DNA of 55,291 nt, from positions 1 to 55,291 of the forward strand of contig JACRJZ010000119.1 in the NCBI GenBank assembly GCA_016219875.1, given 5' to 3'. This document shows positions 16,784-24,981 of this stretch, one piece after another. Position numbers and translations under genes: made by a program. The notes beneath the pieces are model-generated. The model had not been told where the DNA came from, did not search any database, and saw only the letters and a list, made by a program, of their open reading frames with translations. Positions within the stretch are counted from its first letter, which is position 1. Every line of letters begins with the position of its first letter. The stretch comes from Verrucomicrobiota bacterium (GTDB taxonomy: Bacteria > Verrucomicrobiota > Verrucomicrobiia > Limisphaerales > JACRJZ01).

Positions 16784-17788
16784 ATGAAGAAACTTCTCCT
16801 CATCCTCATTCTCCTCGCGGCGGCGGCCGCCGGCTTGGTTGTGGCCTACAAGAAAATGAGCCAGGAGCGCGAGACGGGGAAGAACGGCGAGGCGCCCGTC
16901 GTGGCTGACTCTCGTGTCAAACGCGCCGCGGACGGCGCCCTCACTTTGGCGCTCGACGCCGAGACGCAGAATCGGATCGCCCTCCAGACCGTCCCGCTCG
17001 CGCCGGCGACGCTGGCCCGCGAGATCAAGGCCTACGGGCGCGTGCTCGATCCGGGACCGCTGGCCGTGCAAGTGTCGGACGTGGTCAGTGCCCAGGTCGC
17101 GCTGGAGGCGTCGAAGAAGGAATGGCTGCGGCTCAAGCGGCTGTACGAAAACGGGGAGAACGCTCCGAAGCGCGCCGTCGATGCGGCGGAGGCGACCTTC
17201 CGCCGCGACGAGGTGGCGTGGGACGCGGCCCGCATCAAGGTGATGACCGCCTGGGGGGCTGTCTTCATGCCGGGCGTCGGTCTGCCCAGTCTGTTGGAGC
17301 CGCTCGTGGCGCACCAACACGCGCTCGTGCGCCTGGATCTTCCGGCGGGGGAAACGACGGCCCCGCCGCGGTTCGCGCGCCTGTTCGCGCTCGCGGATTC
17401 CGAGAGGCCCATCGGCGCCGAGTATTTGGCTCCGGCTGCCAACGTGGACGCGCAGGCGCAGAGCCAGGGTTTGCTGTTCCTCGTGAAGAGCAACGCTGGC
17501 GGACTGCGTCCCGGCCAGGCGCTGATTGGCTTTGTGCAGCAACCCGGCGAGCCGCTCCACGGCGTCATGGTGCCGCCGTCCGCCGTCATTCGTGTGGCGG
17601 GCAAGGCCTGGGTTTACGTGCAGACGGCCGACACCACCTTCACGCGCCGCGAGGTGCTGCTGGATCATCCGACGGACGCCGGCTGGCTGGTCACGAGCGG
17701 CTTGAAGACCACCGACCGCATCGTCGTGACCGGCGCGCAGACGTTGTTCTCGGAGGAATTGAAGTCGCGGATTCAGGTCGGGGAGTGA
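16784..17788 (+). CDS. RND efflux periplasmic adaptor (membrane fusion protein, CusB-like)
   Basis: 334 residues with an N-terminal signal or anchor (KKLLLILILLAAAAAGLVV). Links the RND pump with the outer membrane factor. A helical hairpin lies at about 107-160 (QVALEASKKEWLRLKRLYEN and RAVDAAEATFRRDEVAWDA), then beta-barrel domains with GLRPGQALIGFVQQPGEPLH and a membrane-proximal end VLLDHPTDAGWLVTSGLKT. Shorter than CusB (about 400), and I do not see the first lipoyl half-motif that usually precedes the hairpin: the segment RVLDPGPLAVQVSDVVSAQ goes straight into it. The stop TGA overlaps the GTG start of the pump by 4 bp, so the two are translationally coupled. Confidence 0.9.
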   Translation: MKKLLLILILLAAAAAGLVVAYKKMSQERETGKNGEAPVVADSRVKRAADGALTLALDAETQNRIALQTVPLAPATLAREIKAYGRVLDPGPLAVQVSDVVSAQVALEASKKEWLRLKRLYENGENAPKRAVDAAEATFRRDEVAWDAARIKVMTAWGAVFMPGVGLPSLLEPLVAHQHALVRLDLPAGETTAPPRFARLFALADSERPIGAEYLAPAANVDAQAQSQGLLFLVKSNAGGLRPGQALIGFVQQPGEPLHGVMVPPSAVIRVAGKAWVYVQTADTTFTRREVLLDHPTDAGWLVTSGLKTTDRIVVTGAQTLFSEELKSRIQVGE

Positions 17789-20700
17789 CTTCTGTGCTCA
17801 ACCGCATCGTCCAATTTTCCCTCCGGTTCCCAGGCGTCATCGTGGCGCTGGCGTGCCTGGTCTTGGGTTACGGCATTTATGTGTCGCTCCACACGCGGCT
17901 GGACGTGTTTCCCGAATTCGCGCCGCCGATGGTGGTAGTCCAAACCGAAGCGCCGGGGCTGTCGCCGGAACAGGTTGAAGTGCTGGTGACGCGGCCCGTG
18001 GAAAACGCCATCAACGGCGCGCCCAAGTTGGTCAGCATCCGCTCGCAATCCATCCAAGGGCACTCCGCCATCACCGCCACGTTCGCCGATGACGCGAACG
18101 TCTTTCAGGCGCGGCAGATGATCGCGGAGCGGCTCACGCAAGTGGCGGACGAGTTGCCGCAAGGCGTGCGCTCGCCGCGGATGGGGCCGCTGACGTCGTC
18201 CACCGCGCTCACGCTGGTGATGGGCCTCACCTCCTCCAACCGCACGGCGATGGAGTTGCGGACGTTTGCCGACTGGACGCTGCGCCCGCGGTTGCTGGGC
18301 GTGCCGGGCGTGGCCAAGGTCGATGTCTTCGGAGGCGACGTGCGGCAGATTCAGATCCAGGTCCAGCCCGACCGCTTGGTGGCCTTCAATCTTTCGCTGA
18401 ACGACGTGCTGGCCGCCGCCCGGCACGTGACCGCGCTGCACGGCGCGGGGTTCGTGGAGAACGCCAACCAGCGCATCATCGTGCGCGCGACCGGCCAGCC
18501 GGTGACGCCCGAACAGATCGGCGAAGTGGTGGTGACGCACCACGCCGGGCGCAGCGTCCGGCTCAAGGACGTGGCCCGCGTGGTCGAAGGCGCGGAACCG
18601 AAGTTCGGCGACGCGCTCATCCAGGGCCAGCCAGGCGTGGCGCTGCTGGTCTTTGCGCAGTTCGGCGCGAACACGATGGAAGTCACCGACGCCCTGGAGA
18701 ACGCGCTGGACGAGATGAACGAAGCGTTCGCGGCGGAAGGGATCGTGCTGGACCGCGGCATTTTCCGGCCGGCATCGTTCATCGAACGCTCGCTGGCCAA
18801 CATCAACGCGTCGCTGCTGCTGGGCGGCGTGCTGGTGGTGGCGGTGTTGTTCCTCTTCCTGCTCGACATACGGACGGCGCTCATTTCCTTCCTCTCGATC
18901 CCGCTGTCTTTACTGGCGGCGGTGATCGTGCTGGATCGCTTCGGCGTGTCGCTCAACACGATCACGCTGGGCGGGTTCGCCATCGCCATTGGCGTGGTAG
19001 TGGATGACGCGATCATCGACGTGGAGAACATCCTGCGCCGGCTGCGGGAGAATCAATCCCAGGCCGCGCCGGCCTCGCTCTTTCAAGTGGTGGTCGGAGC
19101 GTCGCTCGAAGTGCGCAGCGCGGTGGTGTACGCCACGTTCATCGTAGCGCTGGTCTTCCTGCCCGTGTTGACGATGAGCGGCGTGCAAGGGCGGCTGTTC
19201 GCCCCGCTGGCCACGGCCTTCATTCTGGCCACGCTGGCCTCGCTGGTGGCGGCCCTGACCGTCACGCCAGCCCTGTGTTATCTGCTGCTGTCGCGGGTCG
19301 GCCCGCACGAAGAGCCGCGCTATATCGCGTGGCTGAAAGCGGGCCATCGCCGGACGCTGCAACGGATCAGCCGGCGCCCGCGCACGGTGACGGCGCTGGT
19401 GTTGCTGGTCTGTTTGGGCGCGGCGGCCACGGTGCCGTTTTTCGGGGGCGAGTTCCTGCCGGAATTCCGCGAAGGGCATTTCGTCATCCACATGGTCGCC
19501 ACGCCCGGCACCTCGCTGGAGGAATCGCTGCGCCTGGGCCGCGAAGTCACGAAGGAACTTCTCCAGCATCCAGCCGTGCGCTCGGTCGAGCAACAGGCCG
19601 GCCGCGCCGAAAATGGCGAGGACGTGTGGGACACGCACATGAGCGAAATCCATCTCGATCTCAAACCGCTGGCGGGCGAGGCGGCCGAAACGGCGGAGGC
19701 GGAAATCCGCGAACTCTTGCGGAAGTTCCCCGGCGTGGTGTTCGCGGTGCATCCTTTCCTCGCCGAGCGCATGGAAGAAACGATTTCAGGCACGACCGCC
19801 GAGGTGGTGGTCAACCTCTTCGGCAACGACCTGGACGTGCTCGACGAAAAAGCGCAGGAAGTCCAGCAAGTCATGGCCGGCTTGAGGGGCGCCGTCGATG
19901 TGCGCGCCGAGACCCAAGCCGGCACGCCGGAGATGGTGTTCAAGTTGCGGCCCGAGCGGTTCACGCAGTTTGGCTTCCGCCCGGACGAAGTGCTGGAGGC
20001 CGTGCAAAGCGCCTTCCAGGGCACGACCGTCGCGGAAATCTACGAAGGCAACCGCGTCTTCGACGTGGTCGTGGTGCTCGACCCGGCCCAGCGCCAGACG
20101 CCCGAATCCATCGGCGCGCTGTTTCTTCAGAACGCCCAAGGCACGCGTCTGCCCCTGCGCGAACTGGCCGACATTTATCCCTCGTCAGGCCGGCAGACGA
20201 TCGTGCATGAAGGCGCGCGCCGCCGGCAGCAGGTGACCTGCAACGTGGAGGGCCGCGACGTCGCCTCGTTCATGGCCGAGCTGAAGCGCCAGATGGCGGC
20301 GCAGGTGAAGTTCCCCGCCGGCGTCTATGCGGCCTTTGGCGGCTCGGCGGAACTGCAGGCCAGGGCGCGGCGCGAACTGGTCCTCCACTCGGCGCTGGCC
20401 GGCGGGGGCATCCTGCTGTTGCTGGCGCTGGTGTTCCGCCGCGGACGCAATCTCGTGCTCCTCCTCGCCAACCTGCCGTTCGCACTGGTGGGCGGGGTGC
20501 TGGCGGTCTTCGCCACTGGCGGTTTGCTCTCCATCGGCACACTCGTCGGTTTCGTCACGCTCTTCGGCATCACCATGCGCAATTCGATCATGATGGTGTC
20601 GCACTTCGAGCACTTGGTCCGCGAGGAAGGCCTGACCTGGGGTCTCGAAGCCGCCCTGCGCGGCGCGAGCGAGCGCCTGCTGCCGGTCCTTATGACGGCG

Positions 20701-20904
20701 CTGGTCACCGCGCTGGGGCTGCTGCCGCTCGCGCTCGGCGCCGGCGAAGCCGGGCGGGAAATTGAAGGCCCGATGGCGATCGTGATCCTCGGTGGGCTGT
20801 GTACTTCCACCGTGCTGAATCTGCTCGTGCTGCCCACGCTGGCGCTGCGGCACGGACGGTTTGAGCCGGAAAGCCAAAATCTGGGAGCTTCCTCGACCCC
20901 ATAG
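17785..20904 (+). CDS. Heavy-metal-type RND efflux pump, inner membrane subunit (CusA/CzcA-like)
   Basis: 1039 residues from GTG 17785 (VTSVLNRIVQFSLRFPG), overlapping the adaptor stop. Proton-driven pump with the RND layout: TM1, a large periplasmic loop, TM2-6, a second loop and TM8-12. The TM4 proton-relay acidic pair is D407/D408 in VVVDDAIIDVENI, a signature of the HME subgroup. Other family segments: RLDVFPEFAPPMVVVQTEAP near the N-terminus and FVTLFGITMRNSIMMVSHFE in the second half. Cargo metal cannot be read from the sequence. The stop TAG (20902-20904) lies inside a family B repeat half-site, so the C-terminus may have been reset by that insertion. Confidence 0.94.
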   Translation: MTSVLNRIVQFSLRFPGVIVALACLVLGYGIYVSLHTRLDVFPEFAPPMVVVQTEAPGLSPEQVEVLVTRPVENAINGAPKLVSIRSQSIQGHSAITATFADDANVFQARQMIAERLTQVADELPQGVRSPRMGPLTSSTALTLVMGLTSSNRTAMELRTFADWTLRPRLLGVPGVAKVDVFGGDVRQIQIQVQPDRLVAFNLSLNDVLAAARHVTALHGAGFVENANQRIIVRATGQPVTPEQIGEVVVTHHAGRSVRLKDVARVVEGAEPKFGDALIQGQPGVALLVFAQFGANTMEVTDALENALDEMNEAFAAEGIVLDRGIFRPASFIERSLANINASLLLGGVLVVAVLFLFLLDIRTALISFLSIPLSLLAAVIVLDRFGVSLNTITLGGFAIAIGVVVDDAIIDVENILRRLRENQSQAAPASLFQVVVGASLEVRSAVVYATFIVALVFLPVLTMSGVQGRLFAPLATAFILATLASLVAALTVTPALCYLLLSRVGPHEEPRYIAWLKAGHRRTLQRISRRPRTVTALVLLVCLGAAATVPFFGGEFLPEFREGHFVIHMVATPGTSLEESLRLGREVTKELLQHPAVRSVEQQAGRAENGEDVWDTHMSEIHLDLKPLAGEAAETAEAEIRELLRKFPGVVFAVHPFLAERMEETISGTTAEVVVNLFGNDLDVLDEKAQEVQQVMAGLRGAVDVRAETQAGTPEMVFKLRPERFTQFGFRPDEVLEAVQSAFQGTTVAEIYEGNRVFDVVVVLDPAQRQTPESIGALFLQNAQGTRLPLRELADIYPSSGRQTIVHEGARRRQQVTCNVEGRDVASFMAELKRQMAAQVKFPAGVYAAFGGSAELQARARRELVLHSALAGGGILLLLALVFRRGRNLVLLLANLPFALVGGVLAVFATGGLLSIGTLVGFVTLFGITMRNSIMMVSHFEHLVREEGLTWGLEAALRGASERLLPVLMTALVTALGLLPLALGAGEAGREIEGPMAIVILGGLCTSTVLNLLVLPTLALRHGRFEPESQNLGASSTP

Positions 20905-20925
20905 CAGCCGACGTGAGGAGGCTCC
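20900..20925 (+). repeat. Family B half-site at the 3' end of the RND gene
   Basis: Single arm catagcagccgacgtgagga/ggctcc without a visible partner. It supplies the TAG stop of the RND pump gene and lies in the 36-bp gap to the convergent permease gene. Confidence 0.75.
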
Positions 20926-20940
20926 ATTCAGCGGTCAGGC

Positions 20941-22362
20941 TCATCCCATCTTCCCGCGCACGAAAACGAAATAGGCCAGCAGCAGCACGCCGAGCGCGTA
21001 GAGCACCCATTTCACCTCGCGACCGCGGCCGGCCAGCAGCTTGAGCAGCGGATAGCTCAGGAACCCCACCGCCAAGCCGTCGCCGATGGAGTAGGACAGC
21101 GGAATCCCAACCATGATGAGGAAGGCCGGGATCGACTCGCTGTAGTCGCTCCAGTCGATGCGGGCCACGTTGCGGATCATCATGGCGCCGACCAGCACCA
21201 GCGCCGGCGCCGTGATGGGCGCATAGCTGCCCACCATCGCGATCACCGGCGTGAAGAACAGCGCCAGCAGGAAGAACGCGCCGGCCACCACCGCCGTGAG
21301 GCCGGTGCGCCCTCCTTGCTCGACGCCGGCCGCGCTTTCGATGTAGCTGGTCACAGTGCTGGTGCCCAGACAGGCGCCGAGCGTCGTGGCCAGGGCATCG
21401 GAGGCGAACGCTTGTTTCGCGCGCGGCAGTTGGTTGTTCTTGATGAAGCCCGCTTGCTCGGCCACGCCGATGAGCGTGCCGACGGTGTCGAACAGGACCA
21501 TGAACAGGAACACGATGATGAAGGGGGCCATCGCGAAGGACAACGCGTGCCGGAGGTCCAGCTTCAGAAACGTCGGCGCCAGGGACGGCGGCAGGGAGAC
21601 GAGGCCGGTGGCGAGGCTGAACCGTTTCACCAGCATCGAGTCTTGCACCAGCGGCGATTCCGCCCATGACGCCGGCCAGAGCGGCAGCGACAGCTTGAGC
21701 GCAATCGCCAGGGCGGTGGCGCCGGCGATGCCCCAGAGAATCGAGCCGGCCACGCGCCGGGTGTGCAGCGCCGCCGCCAGGAGCAAACCAAAGAAGAAGA
21801 CCAGCAAGTCCGGCGAGGCGAGGTGCGGATTCAGGTGAATCTCCGCGCCGGGACTTTGCGGCATCACGATGAGGCCGGCGTTGCGCAGGCCGATGAACGC
21901 GATGAAGAGGCCGATGCCCACGGCGATGGCGTGCTTCAGGCTGGGGCTGATGGCGTCCAGCACCGCCTCGCGCACGCCAAAGAAAGAGAGCAGCAGAAAC
22001 AGCACGCCGGAGATGAACACCACGCCCAGCGCCACCTCCCAGGCGTTGGCGAAACCCGCCGCCGTGGCCGCCGGCACCGCGCCGAGGACGAAGAAAAAAT
22101 TCTGTCCCATGCCCGGAGCCTGCGCCACCGGGTAGCGCGCGTAGAGTCCCATGATCACCGACGCCAGCGCCGCGGAGAGGCAGGTTGCGGCCGTGACCGC
22201 GCCGAAGTCCATGCCCGTGGGCCGGCCGGTGATGGCCCCGGTGAGCACCGCCGGTTGCACGAAGATGATGTAGGCCATCGTGATGAACGTCGTCAGTCCG
22301 GCCAGCACTTCGGTGCGCACGGTGGTCTGGTGTTCGGCGAGGGCGAAGAGGCGGTTGAGCAT
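20941..22362 (-). CDS. NCS2-family purine permease (AzgA/PbuG-like)
   Basis: 473 residues and about 13 hydrophobic spans; imports guanine/hypoxanthine/adenine with protons in characterised AzgA members. The N-terminal EVLAGLTTFITMAYIIFVQP and VAQAPGMGQNFFFV are family hallmarks, as is VLFDTVGTLIGVAEQAGF in the middle and the motif ALATTLGACLGTSTVTSYIE. ATG 22362 has AAGGA at -10 to -6, a good ribosome-binding site. Convergent with the RND gene; no purine riboswitch is evident upstream, where a family D repeat is present instead. Exact purine specificity not determinable. Confidence 0.93.
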   Translation of the reverse strand: MLNRLFALAEHQTTVRTEVLAGLTTFITMAYIIFVQPAVLTGAITGRPTGMDFGAVTAATCLSAALASVIMGLYARYPVAQAPGMGQNFFFVLGAVPAATAAGFANAWEVALGVVFISGVLFLLLSFFGVREAVLDAISPSLKHAIAVGIGLFIAFIGLRNAGLIVMPQSPGAEIHLNPHLASPDLLVFFFGLLLAAALHTRRVAGSILWGIAGATALAIALKLSLPLWPASWAESPLVQDSMLVKRFSLATGLVSLPPSLAPTFLKLDLRHALSFAMAPFIIVFLFMVLFDTVGTLIGVAEQAGFIKNNQLPRAKQAFASDALATTLGACLGTSTVTSYIESAAGVEQGGRTGLTAVVAGAFFLLALFFTPVIAMVGSYAPITAPALVLVGAMMIRNVARIDWSDYSESIPAFLIMVGIPLSYSIGDGLAVGFLSYPLLKLLAGRGREVKWVLYALGVLLLAYFVFVRGKMG

Positions 22363-22415
22363 AGCGGTCCTTGTTTAGCGCGTTTGGGCCGCGGATGTCG
22401 AGGGCGGGCGCAGTT

Positions 22416-22549
22416 GGGAGAGAGTGAAGTGGTGAAGAGATGAAGGGTTGAAGCGGATTCATGAAATGGCTTCAGCCCAATGCTGGAGCCTCTTCAACTC
22501 TTTATCTCTTCAACCCTGCATCTCTTCACCTCGTCCTTCCTCTCTCCCA
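22416..22549 (+). repeat. Palindromic element, family D, copy 1
   Basis: Left arm 22416-22453 (contains gtgaagagatgaagggttga), right arm 22492-22549 (contains cttcaaccctgcatctcttc). Low-complexity arms built of gaagagat/ggttgaag units. It lies in the shared upstream region of the divergent permease and GH10 genes. The second copy is at 42850-42974. Confidence 0.75.
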
Positions 22550-22599
22550 CCTCGCCGCCTCTCTTGCTTTTTCCCGTCCGCCGCGAAAGCATCGCCGCC

Positions 22600-24432
22600 G
22601 TGACACTACTGCGTTGGTTGGGCTGCTTGTGGCTGGCGCTGACGATCCCGTCGTCGGCGCAGGAACTGTTGCGCAACGGCGACTTCGCCCTGCTGGGCAC
22701 GGACGGCCTCGCCCAGCACTGGATTGCGCTCACCCTTGGCTCCGAGGTCGAATCCGCCTGCGAACTGGTCAGCGAGGGCGCGGCCGGCGCGCAGCGCATC
22801 ATCGTCCGGCGGCTGCCGCCGTTTCGTTGGTCCGGGATCGCGCAGATCGTGCCCAAGCTGGACGCGGGGCTTTACCGCCTCCGTGCGCGCGTGAAGTCGG
22901 ATCGGCCCTTGCCCGTCAGCGTCGAGGTGCGGTCGGCGGCGGACCCGTACCCGCTGTTCGGGCGTTGCCGCGAAACGCTCCAGCCGGGCGCGTGGACGGA
23001 ACTGACCGCGTTCATCCGACTCGAGGCCGCGCAGACGAATCTCTACAGCCTCGTCCTGCTGCATCAACCCGGCGTGGTGCTGGCGGCGGAGGCGAGCTTG
23101 AGGCCAGTGCGGCCCGCCGAACTGGGTCCGGCAGAGCGGACGCAACTCGAACGCCAATTCGGCCCGGAGCTTCCGCCAGTCGATGAAGCCGCGCTGCTGG
23201 CGGCGACGGACGCGCGGATTCTCCAGACCCGCACCGCGCCGCTGCGGGTGCAGGTGCTCGACCGCGCGGGCCGGCCCGCGGCCCACCGCACGGTCCGCAT
23301 CGAGCATCGACAACACCTGTTTCGCTTTGGCGCGGGATTTGAGCTCGGCCTGCCGCGTCGTCCCAACGAAACCGTGGTGGACCGCCGGCATCGCGAGGCC
23401 TTCCTGAAGTTGTTCAACACCGCCACGATCCGGTTCTACTGGGCGAGCTACGAGCCCGAGCGCGGGGCCTTCGATCACGCGGGGATGTTCCGCGCCATCC
23501 GCTGGCTGGAGCGGCGCGGGCTGACGGTGCGGGCGCATCCGGTGTTCTGGAACTCCGCCGGCCAAATCCCCGCGTGGGTGAAGGAGATTTCCCCGCCGCC
23601 GCTGGCGATGGAACGGCTCTGCGACCAGCGGCTTGCGCAATTGGGCCGCACCGTTCTGCCGTGCGTCACCGACGCGGACCTGTTCAACGAGCTTGTCCAC
23701 TGGGAGCATCTCGAGAGCGATTTCACGCGGCTGGTGGCCGACCAGGGAAAGGTGCGGTTCGTGGCGGACTACTTGCGCGCCGCCAAGCGGATGACACCGC
23801 CGTGCCAGACGGTGATCAATGACTACGACACGACGCCGGCGTACTTCAGCTTGCTGAAAGACTTGCTGGAGGCCGGCGCGCCGGTGGACTTGATCGGCCA
23901 GCAGGCCCACATGCACGCCACGAACTGGACGCCGACGCTGACCTGGACCGTGCTGGAACGGTTGAGCGTGTTGCGCCGGCCGATCCTGTTCACCGAAGTG
24001 AGCGTGCTCTCCGGCCCGAATCGGTTCCTTCATACCGCGGCGGACCTGGAGAATTGGCAGTCGGACCCGGAGCACGAAGCGCGGCAGGCGGACTACCTGG
24101 AGCAGTTTCTCAAGCTGCTCTACAGCCATCCCAACTGCGCCGGCCTCGTGCTGTGGGATTACTCGGACCGCGGCGCGTGGCTCAATGCGCCGGTGGGAGT
24201 GCTGCGCGTGGACGGCTCGCCGAAGCCCTCCTTCGCGCGGCTGGACGAGTTGCTCAACCGGCGGTGGCGGACCCGCGGCGAGTTCCAGACGGACGCCAAC
24301 GGCACCGTGCTGGTTCCTCATGCCTACGAGGGCCGTTACGAAATCCAGTGCGGCCGCACCAAGGTGGAGGTGGAGCACTCCAGGAAGCAGCCGCTCAATC
24401 TGGTGACGATGGAGCCTCTTTCAAAACCGTAG
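22600..24432 (+). CDS. Secreted GH10 endo-xylanase-like glycoside hydrolase with N-terminal carbohydrate-binding module
   Basis: 610 residues from GTG 22600 (VTLLRWLGCLWLALTI, a signal peptide); the open frame back to 22480 is family D repeat. A CBM-like beta domain (about 25-170, starting ELLRNGDFALLGTDG) precedes a GH10 barrel (about 230-560). The retaining pair is visible: acid/base E364 in DLFNELVHWEH and nucleophile E466 in ILFTEVSVLS; other GH10 marks are FYWASYEPERGAF, RAHPVFWNSAGQIPAWV and LIGQQAHMHATNW. Likely cleaves xylan or a related beta-glycan outside the cell. xylB at 41.3-42.8 kb could use the released xylulose. The stop TAG is inside the following family B hairpin. Confidence 0.9.
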   Translation: MTLLRWLGCLWLALTIPSSAQELLRNGDFALLGTDGLAQHWIALTLGSEVESACELVSEGAAGAQRIIVRRLPPFRWSGIAQIVPKLDAGLYRLRARVKSDRPLPVSVEVRSAADPYPLFGRCRETLQPGAWTELTAFIRLEAAQTNLYSLVLLHQPGVVLAAEASLRPVRPAELGPAERTQLERQFGPELPPVDEAALLAATDARILQTRTAPLRVQVLDRAGRPAAHRTVRIEHRQHLFRFGAGFELGLPRRPNETVVDRRHREAFLKLFNTATIRFYWASYEPERGAFDHAGMFRAIRWLERRGLTVRAHPVFWNSAGQIPAWVKEISPPPLAMERLCDQRLAQLGRTVLPCVTDADLFNELVHWEHLESDFTRLVADQGKVRFVADYLRAAKRMTPPCQTVINDYDTTPAYFSLLKDLLEAGAPVDLIGQQAHMHATNWTPTLTWTVLERLSVLRRPILFTEVSVLSGPNRFLHTAADLENWQSDPEHEARQADYLEQFLKLLYSHPNCAGLVLWDYSDRGAWLNAPVGVLRVDGSPKPSFARLDELLNRRWRTRGEFQTDANGTVLVPHAYEGRYEIQCGRTKVEVEHSRKQPLNLVTMEPLSKP

Positions 24433-24493
24433 CCGCCGACGTGAGGAGGCTCTGTTTCCCTTGAAGTTTGAGCCTCCTCACGTCGGCTGCTAC
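24429..24493 (+). repeat. Family B hairpin, compact form, overlapping the GH10 stop codon
   Basis: Left arm 24429-24452 and right arm 24470-24493 pair at 23 of 24 positions around a 17-nt loop (core ccgacgtgaggaggctc against gagcctcctcacgtcgg). The GH10 stop TAG is bases 24430-24432, within the left arm. As RNA this is a very stable stem and could act as a 3' end protector or terminator, though no U-tract follows. Confidence 0.85.
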
Positions 24494-24614
24494 CGAGTTT
24501 TGAAATTGCCTCGATGGAGCCGATTTCAGAACGGGCGATTTTCAAAACGCCGTAGCCGCCGGCCCGAAATCCCGTGGCGGCGGAACGGCCAGAGGCTCTC
24601 GATTTTCCAGGGCC

Positions 24615-24802
24615 GCATCAAGCTCCCGCGCGGCGCACCGGGTAGCGCAGGTTTTCCAACCTGCCGTAGCGCCGACTTTCGAGTCGGCCAGGCCGTGAAA
24701 CTTCCGGCCGGCTGGCCTCTTCCAACGCTCGCCGGTTGGAAAACCGGCGCTACGGCAGACTGGAAGTCTGCGCTACGAGTGCTCCCGAACCGAGCTTGAT
24801 GC
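24615..24802 (+). repeat. Family A element, copy 3, with outer gcatcaagctc arms
   Basis: Outer arms gcatcaagctc (24615-24625) and gagcttgatgc (24792-24802) enclose a full family A core (24642-24777). The same outer arms enclose copy 4 at 45567-45754 and, in part, the family G element at 34946-35104, so the two families share a module. No gene is visible between 24433 and 24981. Confidence 0.85.
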
Positions 24803-24981
24803 AGCCTTGCCGATTTTCAGGCGGCTGGTTTTCTGGCGTGACAGCGGGCGGCGGTGTCGTGTATTGCGTGGCTCCCTCAGCACGTTGCGGCTTACTGTTT
24901 GCCGCCGAATGCCGATAATCACTGGATGTTGCGTTCAATAGGGACGCAGGCCTCGCCGGAAGGCAGGGCGATTCGTTTTGT

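Noticed and set aside
17122..17784. Very long upstream extension of the RND pump frame
   Set aside because: It overlaps the adaptor gene out of frame and has no pump homology; GTG 17785 overlaps the adaptor stop as expected.
22480..22599. Upstream extension of the GH10 gene
   Set aside because: Encoded by a family D repeat; the signal peptide begins at GTG 22600.
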